Of a DNA stretch of 64,000 bases, positions 27,415 through 34,762 are shown in pieces. Source of the DNA: Pannonibacter carbonis (GTDB lineage Bacteria > Pseudomonadota > Alphaproteobacteria > Rhizobiales > Stappiaceae); the NCBI RefSeq assembly GCF_003012935.1, contig NZ_PUDR01000005.1, positions 186,001 to 250,000 on the forward strand, in the 5' to 3' direction. The notes under the pieces are model-generated. The model searched no databases. It worked only from the letters and a program-made list of their open reading frames with translations, and was not told the origin of the DNA. The translations under genes and the position numbers were made by a program. Within the stretch, counting starts at the first letter, position 1. The number at the start of each line of letters is the position of its first letter.

Positions 27415-27600
27415 TCATCCGCGCACGAACCAGACCAGCAACACACCCGCTCCAGCTGCGACGAGCCCGGCAAGCCTGAGGGTCTGGTCGGGAGCTTCCA
27501 GGACCTTGCGCATCATGGTCTTCATATTCTCTGGTGCCAGTGCATAGAGGATCCCCTCCAGCACCAGCACCAGTCCAAGTGCGACCACAAGGTCGGTCAT
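27415..27600 (-). CDS. DUF2065 small membrane protein
   Basis: A 61-residue protein with two predicted membrane helices (VVALGLVLVLEGILYAL and LAGLVAAGAGVLLVWFV), the length and look of DUF2065. Its ATG overlaps the hflC stop by 4 bp (ATGA), so it is translationally coupled to HflC. It is commonly found beside hflKC, suggesting an accessory role in the FtsH-HflKC complex; this role is inference. Confidence 0.88.
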   Translation of the reverse strand: MTDLVVALGLVLVLEGILYALAPENMKTMMRKVLEAPDQTLRLAGLVAAGAGVLLVWFVRG

Positions 27601-28496
27601 TGCGCCGGCAGGGCCTGCGCCGGCTGACCGGCCCCAGCTGGATTGTTGAAATACCGGAAGAAGCTCGAATCCGGTGACAGGATCAGGCTGGTATCGCCGG
27701 AGCGCAGCCCTGCCTCATAGGCCTGCATCGAGCGGTAGAAACCGAAGAAATCCGGATCCACCCCAAACGCCTCGGCAAAGATGCCGTTACGCAAAGCATC
27801 ACCATCACCACGGATGATTTCCGCGTCACGACGGGCCTCGGCGACCAGAACCGTTGCATCACGTTCAGCGCGCGAGCGGATACGGCGACCCTGCTCTTCA
27901 CCCTGGGCGCGGATCTCGGTTGCTTCCCGCTGACGTTCCGTCTGCATCCGGTTGAACACGGCCTGGCTGTTGGCTTCAGGCAGATCGGCGCGGCGGACCT
28001 TCACATCGACGATCTCGATGCCGAGTTCCGAGGCGCTGACGCCGACATCCCGGCGGATCTTGCCCATGATACCGGCGCGATCGTCGCGCACCACCGCAGT
28101 GAACGAGGCCTTGCCGAGTTCAGAACGCAGCGACGACTGCAGCAGCGTCGACAGCCGCTGGTTGGCAGCCGAGACGTTGTTGACGCGCTGGAAGAACAGC
28201 ACCGGATCGGAGATGCGGTAGCGTGCAAAGGCATCAACCACAAGACGCTTCTTGTCGGAGGCAATCGCTTCAAGCGGCGGCATGTTGAGGTCGAGGATCC
28301 GCTTGTCGAGATAGATCACGTTCTGGACCAGCGGCAGCTTGAAATGCAGGCCGGACTGCTGGGTGGCAGAAATTACCTTACCGAACTGCAGGACAAGCGC
28401 CTGCTGCGTCGGACTGACAATATAGATCGAGAGATAGACGGCGAAGGCAGCCAGGGCCACGACAACGCCAACGAGGCCAAGAAGACCGTTCTTCAT
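27597..28496 (-). CDS. hflC: HflC, modulator of FtsH protease
   Basis: A 299-residue SPFH/stomatin-domain protein with one N-terminal membrane helix (residues ~4-26). With HflK it forms a large periplasmic-facing cage around FtsH and restrains its degradation of membrane proteins. Family segments VSPTQQALVLQFGK, DKKRLVVDAFARYRI and EARRDAEIIRGDGDA are visible. The hflK stop overlaps its ATG (TGATG), showing coupling. Confidence 0.96.
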   Translation of the reverse strand: MKNGLLGLVGVVVALAAFAVYLSIYIVSPTQQALVLQFGKVISATQQSGLHFKLPLVQNVIYLDKRILDLNMPPLEAIASDKKRLVVDAFARYRISDPVLFFQRVNNVSAANQRLSTLLQSSLRSELGKASFTAVVRDDRAGIMGKIRRDVGVSASELGIEIVDVKVRRADLPEANSQAVFNRMQTERQREATEIRAQGEEQGRRIRSRAERDATVLVAEARRDAEIIRGDGDALRNGIFAEAFGVDPDFFGFYRSMQAYEAGLRSGDTSLILSPDSSFFRYFNNPAGAGQPAQALPAQ

Positions 28497-29695
28497 CACT
28501 GGGCTCCTACGCTGCTGCGGGCTGCCGGTGCAGAGGACTGACCCTGCGAGCGGTTCAAGAGTTCATTGAGCGGCAGGAAGGGCACAACGCCTTCGCTGTT
28601 CTGTTTCTGGTCAATGATGATCTTGGGGTTGGAACCGAGCACACGTTCAAGGGTCTCCAGGTAGAGACGCTCGCGTGTCACATCAGGAGCCTTCTTATAC
28701 TCGTCATAGATCTTGGTGAAGCGCTGCGCCTGACCGGTCGCCTCGGCGACTGTCTGGTCGCGGTAGGCGGTTGCGGCTTCGATCACGCGGGCCGATTCAC
28801 CACGGGCTTCCGGAACGATCCGGTTGGCGTAGGTCTGGGCCTCGTTCTGGATACGCTCCTGGTCGGCGCGGGCGGCCTGAACATCGCGAAAGGCATCGAT
28901 GACCTGCTGCGGCGGATCGACCTTCTGCATCTGCACATTGATGATGTCGATGCCGGCACGATAGTCATCCAGCGTCTTCTGCATCAGATCCTGCACCGCA
29001 ATCTGGATAGGAGCACGGTTTTCCGTCAGGATCGCATCAATGTCCGAAGCACCAACCACCTCGCGCATGGCACTCTCGGCAACTGCCTTTACCGTGCCTT
29101 CGGGGTTCTGGATGTTGAACAGATAGTCAGAGACGCCCTCACGGGTGTTCCGGATGCGCCACTGGACCTTGAAATCGGCATCGACGATGTTTTCATCGCC
29201 GGTCAGCATCAGGCTTTCCTCCGGGACATCACGCGAGCGCACAGTGCCACCGGTAACGAACTCTTCCATGCCGACGGTCATTTCCCGGACCTGCAGCACG
29301 CCCGGGGTCTCGACCTGGCCAATCGGATAAGGCCAGTTGTAGTTGAGGCCCGGCTGTGTCTGGTCGGTCACTTCGCCGAGCACTAGCTCGACACCAACCT
29401 GATCCGGCGCCACGGAGTAAAGTCCCGTCGCCAGCCAGACACCAACCAGAACCACGCCCACCAGCGCAATCCCTTTTGCGCCGAGGTTGCCGCCACCGCC
29501 CGGCAGCACGGTCTTCATGCGGTCCTGGGTACGCTTGAGCAATTCCTCGAGATCAGGCGGCGTATTGCCACCGCCACGATTGGGGCCACCACCCCACGGG
29601 CCGCCGCCATTTCCACCGCCGCTGCCCCAGGGACCACCGGCATTGCCGCCGCCCTTCCAGCCGCCGCCGCCACCACTCTGGTTGCTCCAAGGCAT
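28496..29695 (-). CDS. hflK: HflK, modulator of FtsH protease
   Basis: Partner of HflC, 399 residues. The first ~45 residues are Gly/Trp-rich (GGGGGWKGGGNAGGPWG), as in HflK; then a membrane helix (~80-100) and the SPFH domain (YSVAPDQVGVELVLGEV onward) and a long coiled-coil EARGESARVIEAATAYRDQ. ATG at 29695 has AAGGAAG upstream, so the 11-residue longer frame is not used. It is first in the operon hflK-hflC-DUF2065-degP. Confidence 0.95.
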   Translation of the reverse strand: MPWSNQSGGGGGWKGGGNAGGPWGSGGGNGGGPWGGGPNRGGGNTPPDLEELLKRTQDRMKTVLPGGGGNLGAKGIALVGVVLVGVWLATGLYSVAPDQVGVELVLGEVTDQTQPGLNYNWPYPIGQVETPGVLQVREMTVGMEEFVTGGTVRSRDVPEESLMLTGDENIVDADFKVQWRIRNTREGVSDYLFNIQNPEGTVKAVAESAMREVVGASDIDAILTENRAPIQIAVQDLMQKTLDDYRAGIDIINVQMQKVDPPQQVIDAFRDVQAARADQERIQNEAQTYANRIVPEARGESARVIEAATAYRDQTVAEATGQAQRFTKIYDEYKKAPDVTRERLYLETLERVLGSNPKIIIDQKQNSEGVVPFLPLNELLNRSQGQSSAPAARSSVGAQ

Positions 29696-29891
29696 AAGGT
29701 CTTCCTTCGTCGGGAAACTGTCAGACACAGCTTCCTGGTTGATCTAACGGTTTGTGCCCTGCAAGGGGTTAGGGCGAGGTTACCACTTCACTCGGGAAAT
29801 GGACCCCACAATCCAAACCGCGTCTTGCAGCCCACGCACTGCCGGAATTGGGGCTCTTCACCCCAAATTTCAAGCTTTTCAGCCCCATTCC

Positions 29892-30377
29892 TCAAGTGGT
29901 CGAAGCGTCGCGCCGCATGTGCACATGCGGTATCCCGTCCTCAAGATAGGTTTCACCATAGGGACAAAACCCATGCCCTGCATAAAACCGTTCCAGATGC
30001 GCCTGTGCCGACAGGACGATATCGGCTGACGGAAAGGCCTGCTGTGTCCGTTCGATCGCCAGTTGCATCAAGCGATCTCCCAGCCGCAGCCCGCGAAACG
30101 CCGGCGCCACAATGATACGGCCAAGCCGAACCTCGACCTCGCCCAAGGCACCAGGCGCAAAGCACCTGAGACATCCAGCGATCTGTCCGCCTGGTGTTTC
30201 CAGCAGAAGATGATCAGCTTTCGGATCAAGCCCATCGATATCGGGATAGGCACATTGCTGTTCCACAACGAATACATCCACCCGCAGTTTCAACAAGTCG
30301 TGAAGCCGATGGGCACCAAGCTCATCAAAGCGGTACCAGGTCGATGCCAGTGTGTCGCTTTGCACTTCATGTGTCAT
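29892..30377 (-). CDS. ElaA-like GNAT acetyltransferase
   Basis: A 161-residue GNAT of the ElaA type: LHDLLKLRVDVFVVEQQCAYPD and GRIIVAPAFRGLRLGDRLMQ (acetyl-CoA loop), ending FCPYGETYLEDGIPHVHMRR. The substrate is unknown. AGGAG lies about 9 nt before the ATG at 30377; a start three codons earlier is also possible. Its start overlaps the end of folA by 11 bp, placing it last in thyA-glpQ-folA. Confidence 0.88.
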   Translation of the reverse strand: MTHEVQSDTLASTWYRFDELGAHRLHDLLKLRVDVFVVEQQCAYPDIDGLDPKADHLLLETPGGQIAGCLRCFAPGALGEVEVRLGRIIVAPAFRGLRLGDRLMQLAIERTQQAFPSADIVLSAQAHLERFYAGHGFCPYGETYLEDGIPHVHMRRDASTT

Positions 30378-30945
30378 GCCGGTCATCTCCTCGCCCTGAT
30401 GTGATGAGAGAGCTGGTATCCGCAGGGCCCAATCGGCGCTCAAATGTCAGATAGGACACCTCGGCCGTATCACGCTCGTCGCGAAGGCCGGGCACAGCCG
30501 ACTTCACGGTCCAGAGTGCCGCATCAATTTCCGGAAACACCGTATCCCCTTCCGGCTCGGCATGGACACGGCTGATCTCCAGCCTGTCGGCCAGTGGCAG
30601 CGCCGCAGCATAGAGCTGGCCACCGCCAATCACCATGATTTCGTCCACTCCATCCTGCTCAGCCCGCTGCGCCGCCAATCCAAGCGCCTCTTCAAGCGAT
30701 GTTGCCCTCGCAACTCCCTCGGGCAATTGTGCCGCTCCCCGACTGACGACGATGTTGAACCGTCCCGGCAGGGGGCGGCCAAGGCTTTCGAACGTCTTCC
30801 GGCCCATGATGACCGGCCGGCCAAGGGTCAAGGCCTTGAAATGCTTGAGATCAGACGGAATATGCCAGGGCATGGTGTTGCCTGCCCCGATGATGCCATT
30901 TTCAGCAACGGCTGCCACCAGGACGATGCTCAGGCGCCTGTCCAT
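30367..30945 (-). CDS. folA: Dihydrofolate reductase
   Basis: Reduces dihydrofolate to tetrahydrofolate, replacing what thymidylate synthase oxidises. The 192 residues show LVAAVAENGIIGAGNTMPWHIPSDLKHFK split over the N-terminus, MGRKTFESLGRPLPGR and IMVIGGGQLY. The C-terminus is ~25 residues longer than usual (PADTSSLITSGRGDDRH) and reads into the elaA start region. glpQ lies 12 bp upstream and thyA beyond, so thymidylate-cycle enzymes share a transcript. Confidence 0.95.
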   Translation of the reverse strand: MDRRLSIVLVAAVAENGIIGAGNTMPWHIPSDLKHFKALTLGRPVIMGRKTFESLGRPLPGRFNIVVSRGAAQLPEGVARATSLEEALGLAAQRAEQDGVDEIMVIGGGQLYAAALPLADRLEISRVHAEPEGDTVFPEIDAALWTVKSAVPGLRDERDTAEVSYLTFERRLGPADTSSLITSGRGDDRHDT

Positions 30946-30957
30946 TGCCGACCTGCC

Positions 30958-31989
30958 TTACTTACCCAGTGCCGCACGGGCCTGATCTGGTTGATCGGTA
31001 AACAGCCCGTCGACCCCGGCTGTCTCGACAGCAAGCTGGATCAGTTCCGAAAAAGTCGCGGCAAAGGGCGGCAGTCGGTCGGCGCGGAAGGTGTAGGGAT
31101 GCACCTCAAGGCCGGCGGCCTTCGCATCCGCCACCAGCGATGTCACCTCGGCGATCCCGTCCTTGTTGTCATCGGTCAGGACCTGGGTCAACGAAGGGCC
31201 GATGCCATTGGCGACAGACGCAATTTCCTTCAGTCCTTCCGGCTTGCGCAATTGGTCATAGTCGGTTCCCGGAGCCATGTTCCAGGCGTTCTCGCCGATC
31301 AGCTGCACCAGCTTACCCTTGTAGCCAAGCTCATTCCGAACCCGCTTGATCTCGCTGAAATCAAAGGATTGCAGATAGACCGCATCGTCGGCGCTATAAC
31401 CCGCATCTTCCAGCACACGCAAAACCGCCGCAGCCAGGTCATGCCCTTCCTCGCGGTGGAAGGCGGGCGATTTCAGTTCCGGATAGATCCCGGCAACCCG
31501 GCCGGTCGACGCGTTCATGCCCCGGATGAACGCCAGTTCCTCGGCAAGCGTCGGTATGGTCAGCCCGGTCTTCTGGCGCGGAAAACGGCCCTTGAATGCC
31601 TGCTCCCCCTGCCTGTTGCCGCGCTCCAGCACATCCAGCTGCTTCAGCTCGGCGAGCAGGAAGTCGATGGCATAGAACAACCCGTCTGCCCGGGCGCGGC
31701 CTGGAAAAATCTCCGCAACATTCGTCGTCGCATTCAGCGTGATGTCATGCAGCACCACCGGAATTCCATCCTTCGACAGCACGACATCCTGCTCGATATA
31801 GTCAGCGCCCATGGCATGGGCCATCGCCTTGGCTGCCAGCGTATGTTCGGGCACATAGCCCGACGCCCCCCGATGGGCGATGACCAGCACCGCGCCTGTA
31901 TCCGCCCGGGCTGGCGCCGTCCCGAATTCAGAACAGGACAGGGCAAGCGCGGCAAGAAGCAGACAGCGGGTCCGGTGGCGCAGGGACAT
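30958..31989 (-). CDS. glpQ: Glycerophosphodiester phosphodiesterase, periplasmic
   Basis: GlpQ-type enzyme hydrolysing deacylated phospholipids to glycerol 3-phosphate and an alcohol. The 343 residues have a signal peptide (LLLAALALSCSEFGTAPARA), the catalytic IAHRGASGYVPEHT, EQDVVLSKDGIPVVLHD and YPELKSP. It sits between thyA and folA with gaps of 32 and 12 bp, an odd place for a phospholipid enzyme. No glpT or ugp transporter is nearby. Confidence 0.93.
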   Translation of the reverse strand: MSLRHRTRCLLLAALALSCSEFGTAPARADTGAVLVIAHRGASGYVPEHTLAAKAMAHAMGADYIEQDVVLSKDGIPVVLHDITLNATTNVAEIFPGRARADGLFYAIDFLLAELKQLDVLERGNRQGEQAFKGRFPRQKTGLTIPTLAEELAFIRGMNASTGRVAGIYPELKSPAFHREEGHDLAAAVLRVLEDAGYSADDAVYLQSFDFSEIKRVRNELGYKGKLVQLIGENAWNMAPGTDYDQLRKPEGLKEIASVANGIGPSLTQVLTDDNKDGIAEVTSLVADAKAAGLEVHPYTFRADRLPPFAATFSELIQLAVETAGVDGLFTDQPDQARAALGK

Positions 31990-32021
31990 GGATTTTCCTT
32001 CAGTCTCAGAGAGTTGACAGG

Positions 32022-32816
32022 TCAGACGGCAATCGGCGCCTTGATCGCCGGATGTGGATCATAGCCCACCAGCTCAAAGTCCTCGTAGCGAAACGCAAAG
32101 AGGTCTCGCACATCGGGATTGAGCTTCATCACCGGCAGGGCACGTGGCTCGCGGCTGAGCTGCAGTCTGGCCTGGTCGAAGTGATTGGCATAGAGATGCG
32201 CATCGCCCAGGCTATGGACGAAGTCGCCGGGCTCAAGGTCACAAACCTGCGCCACCATCAAGGTCAGGAGCGCATAGGACGCAATATTGAACGGCACGCC
32301 GAGGAAGACATCGGCGGAGCGCTGGTACAGCTGGCAGGACAAGCGGCCATCGGCAACATAGAACTGAAACAGGGCATGGCAGGGCGGCAAGGCCATGTTG
32401 TCCACCTCGGCCGGGTTCCACGCCGACACGATCAGCCGCCGCGAGTTGGGCGAGGTCTTTATCATCGTGAGAAGATTGGCGATCTGGTCGATCGACCGAC
32501 CGTCGGGTGCAGGCCAGGAGCGCCACTGCGCGCCATAGACAGGACCGAGATCCCCGTTGGCATCAGCCCACTCGTCCCAGATGCTGACCCCGTTGGCCTT
32601 CAGATAGGCAATGTTTGTGTCACCGGCGAGGAACCACAGAAGCTCATGGATGATCGACTTCAGATGCAGCTTCTTGGTGGTCACCACCGGGAACCCCCTG
32701 GAAAGATCAAACCGCATCTGATGACCAAAGACAGAGCGCGTGCCGGTTCCGGTCCGGTCCCCCCGGTCCGTCCCCTCCTCAAGAATGCGGCGCATCAGGT
32801 CGTGATATTGCTGCAC
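32022..32816 (-). CDS. thyA: Thymidylate synthase
   Basis: Methylates dUMP to dTMP with methylene-tetrahydrofolate. The protein has exactly 264 residues like the E. coli enzyme and shows [34 protein letters not shown], active-site [12 protein letters not shown] and the C-terminal [13 protein letters not shown]. It opens the thyA-glpQ-folA-elaA operon. Its upstream RNA includes a perfect 8-bp hairpin, CCCGCAGG/CCTGCGGG at 32838-32860. Confidence 0.97.
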   Translation of the reverse strand: MQQYHDLMRRILEEGTDRGDRTGTGTRSVFGHQMRFDLSRGFPVVTTKKLHLKSIIHELLWFLAGDTNIAYLKANGVSIWDEWADANGDLGPVYGAQWRSWPAPDGRSIDQIANLLTMIKTSPNSRRLIVSAWNPAEVDNMALPPCHALFQFYVADGRLSCQLYQRSADVFLGVPFNIASYALLTLMVAQVCDLEPGDFVHSLGDAHLYANHFDQARLQLSREPRALPVMKLNPDVRDLFAFRYEDFELVGYDPHPAIKAPIAV

Positions 32817-32963
32817 GGCTTGCCTCGCTTTTCAGGTCCCGCAGGGGCTCATCCTGCGGGCGGTCTATCCCGGTCCGCGAACCGATGCAAACGGCGCGGA
32901 CTGATCTGCCAGGACAATACCCGCGGCAAGGCGAGTCGCTCCACAGTCCTTTTAGCCTCCCCC

Positions 32964-32992
32964 TTTCAATCCTTGTCCTCAGCTTCTATATT
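32964..32992 (+). promoter_or_regulatory. Candidate tmRNA promoter
   Basis: TATATT at 32987-32992 is a good -10; TTTCAA at 32964-32969 is a fair -35 at 17-bp spacing. Transcription would start around 32999, just where pairing with the tmRNA coding piece begins. Confidence 0.5.
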
Positions 32993-32995
32993 GAG

Positions 32996-33289
32996 CGTGC
33001 CGGCTTGCCGGCTATGGCGATAAATTGTCAGTGGAATAAGCCTTTCGGACCCGGGGGCGGTACCCGGCGCCTCCACCCAAGCCCATCTCTTCAAGGTGAG
33101 TTTCGGCGGGGGCGAAATAGGATCGACGAGGGTGTAAAGACTGGGCTTTCGCTCGGCATGGTACCACCGATATCGGACCAAATCTGTAGTTGCCAATGAC
33201 AACTATGCTCAGGACGTCGCTCTCGCCGCGTAATGCGGTGCGGGTTGTCCACTTAAAGTCCTGACGGGTAGCACCGGCAGGCGGGGTCC
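32996..33289 (+). ncRNA. ssrA: Circularly permuted (two-piece) tmRNA
   Basis: The acceptor piece comes first: T-stem CCGGG/CCCGG (33051-33067) and 3' acceptor strand CGCCTCC (33068-33074). After a ~33-nt excised spacer the coding piece starts with GGGGGCG (33108-33114), which pairs over 7 bp with that acceptor strand, followed by GAAATAGGATCGACG. The tag frame begins at GCC 33192 and reads ANDNYAQDVALAA, stopping with TAA at 33231-33233. GCTTGCCGG near 33003 pairs with CCGGCAGGC at 33274-33282, joining the two pieces. The CCA end is not encoded as such. tmRNA with SmpB rescues stalled ribosomes and tags the protein for proteolysis. The outer ends are approximate. Confidence 0.93.
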
Positions 33290-33325
33290 GGAGGCACCTG
33301 GCAACAGAAGCCTCCACTTCCTTTT
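33290..33325 (+). terminator. Terminator of the tmRNA gene
   Basis: GGAGGC (33290-33295) pairs with GCCTCC (33310-33315), followed by a T-rich tract ending CCTTTT. It marks the end of the tmRNA precursor; the next ~135 bp to sspB hold no gene and should contain the sspB promoter. Confidence 0.6.
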
Positions 33326-33460
33326 GCCGGGTTGCGCTTGTGTTTTTCGCGCTGCATTGGTGGGAAGTTGGACTACGAACCGGACGCATCTGGCTTCCCT
33401 TTTCGGGTCGCTGACGCCAAGGTGCGACGAGACTAGAGACGATTCCGGCGGACGACGACC

Positions 33461-34042
33461 ATGGCAGAAGACCTGCTCCGTTATGACATTCTCGTGCAGG
33501 ATGCCCTTCGTGGGGCAGTGAAGAAGATCCTGGCCGAAGTCGGGCGCACCGGCTTGCCGGGCGAGCATCATTTCTACATCGCGTTCGACACCAATGCGCC
33601 AGGCGTGCGGGTATCCTCGCGGCTGAAAGAGCGCTACCCGAACGAGATGACCATCGTCCTTCAGCACCAGTTCTGGGACCTCGCCATCGGCGAACACGCC
33701 TTCGAGGTCGGACTGTCCTTTGGTGGCATCCCGGAGAAATTGCTGGTTCCTTACAGTGCGATAAAGGGTTTCTTCGATCCCTCGGTCCAGTTTGCGCTCG
33801 AGTTCGAACCGGGCAAGACGGCCGAACCGATCCCGGATGACCTGCTCGAAGCCGTCGGCGAACTGACGCGGCTTGAGACGGCCACCAGTCTGGAAACCCG
33901 CTCGGACGAGAAGCCGGCAAAGACGAAGCGCGAAGCTGCCTCGAAGTCCGAGGCAAAAGCTGAGGCCAAGGACGAGCCTGGCAAGCCGGAAGACGGTGGT
34001 GCGGCCGTTGTCTCCCTTGATGCTTTCCGCAAGAAGACCTGA
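33461..34042 (+). CDS. sspB: SspB, ClpXP adaptor for ssrA-tagged proteins (alpha type)
   Basis: The 193-residue protein has the SspB substrate-binding fold (RYDILVQDALRGAVKKIL, HFYIAFDTNAPGVRVS, MTIVLQHQFWDL), a charged Lys/Glu/Ala-rich flexible linker (~145-180), and the C-terminal ClpX-docking motif VVSLDAFRKK. The core grips the ssrA tag, while the tail hands the cargo to ClpX. It lies just after the tmRNA gene that writes the tag, so maker and reader are adjacent. DUF4169 and RHH genes follow on the same strand. Confidence 0.95.
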   Translation: MAEDLLRYDILVQDALRGAVKKILAEVGRTGLPGEHHFYIAFDTNAPGVRVSSRLKERYPNEMTIVLQHQFWDLAIGEHAFEVGLSFGGIPEKLLVPYSAIKGFFDPSVQFALEFEPGKTAEPIPDDLLEAVGELTRLETATSLETRSDEKPAKTKREAASKSEAKAEAKDEPGKPEDGGAAVVSLDAFRKKT

Positions 34043-34053
34043 CAGGTCGGGCC

Positions 34054-34296
34054 ATGGCCGGTGACATCATCAATCTGCGCCAGGCCCGCAAGCAGCGGGA
34101 CCGCTCGAAAAAAGAGGCGGACGCGGCGGAAAACCGCCGAAAATTCGGCCAAACCCGGTCGGAACGCGAACTGACGCAAGCGCGGCAGGACAAGGCCCGC
34201 AAACATCTGGACGGTCACCACCTCGACGTCGGCGGTGACGCTGCCGATCCGGAAGGTGCTGCTGACAAACGTCCTGACAACTCTCCTGACACTTGA
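34054..34296 (+). CDS. DUF4169 small basic protein
   Basis: An 80-residue protein opening MAGDIINLRQARKQRDRSKKEADA and continuing NRRKFGQTRSERE, the DUF4169 pattern. It is strongly charged with a predicted N-terminal helix, and has no membrane segment. It starts 12 bp after sspB, so it is co-expressed. Function unknown. Confidence 0.87.
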   Translation: MAGDIINLRQARKQRDRSKKEADAAENRRKFGQTRSERELTQARQDKARKHLDGHHLDVGGDAADPEGAADKRPDNSPDT

Positions 34297-34395
34297 CCGG
34301 CTTTCGGCGGCCAGCAGCTGGTTCCAGCTTGCGAAGCGGACGATCCGGCTTATCCTGTGTCATGAAGACAGGACCCTGCTGAAGGTGCTGTGAGG

Positions 34396-34620
34396 ATGAC
34401 CTTCGTCAAACGCTCCCTGAGTCTCAAAGGGCATCGGACGTCACTGGCGCTGGAGCCCGAGTTCTGGCAGGTCCTCGACGAAATTACCGAGCAGGAACAA
34501 CGCTCTCTGGCGGGATTGATCGACCTGATCGACAGCCAACGTTCTCCCGATCAACCCCTGTCCTCGGCGGCGAGGGTGCATGTCATCCGGTATCTGCTGC
34601 AGCGCAAGACCGGCCAGTGA
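34396..34620 (+). CDS. RHH_4 ribbon-helix-helix protein
   Basis: A 74-residue protein with KRSLSLKGHRTSLALEPEFW followed by LDEITEQEQRSLAGLIDLID, the RHH_4 strand-helix-helix, with no further domain. It probably binds DNA as a dimer. It is third in the run sspB-DUF4169-RHH, 99 bp after DUF4169. ATG at 34396 is used; a GTG two codons earlier is equally possible. A longer relative is at 6069-6419. Confidence 0.83.
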   Translation: MTFVKRSLSLKGHRTSLALEPEFWQVLDEITEQEQRSLAGLIDLIDSQRSPDQPLSSAARVHVIRYLLQRKTGQ

Positions 34621-34762
34621 GCGGACGTATCCGCGAGACCCCTCATCCGACAATTCAGTGCCACATGCACCCCAAAGCCCACCCAAAACGCGACAAACGG
34701 CCCCCCTGCATGGACCGCTCGTCAAACAGCATGCCGGAACACTGGATCTGCAGTGCCGGACC

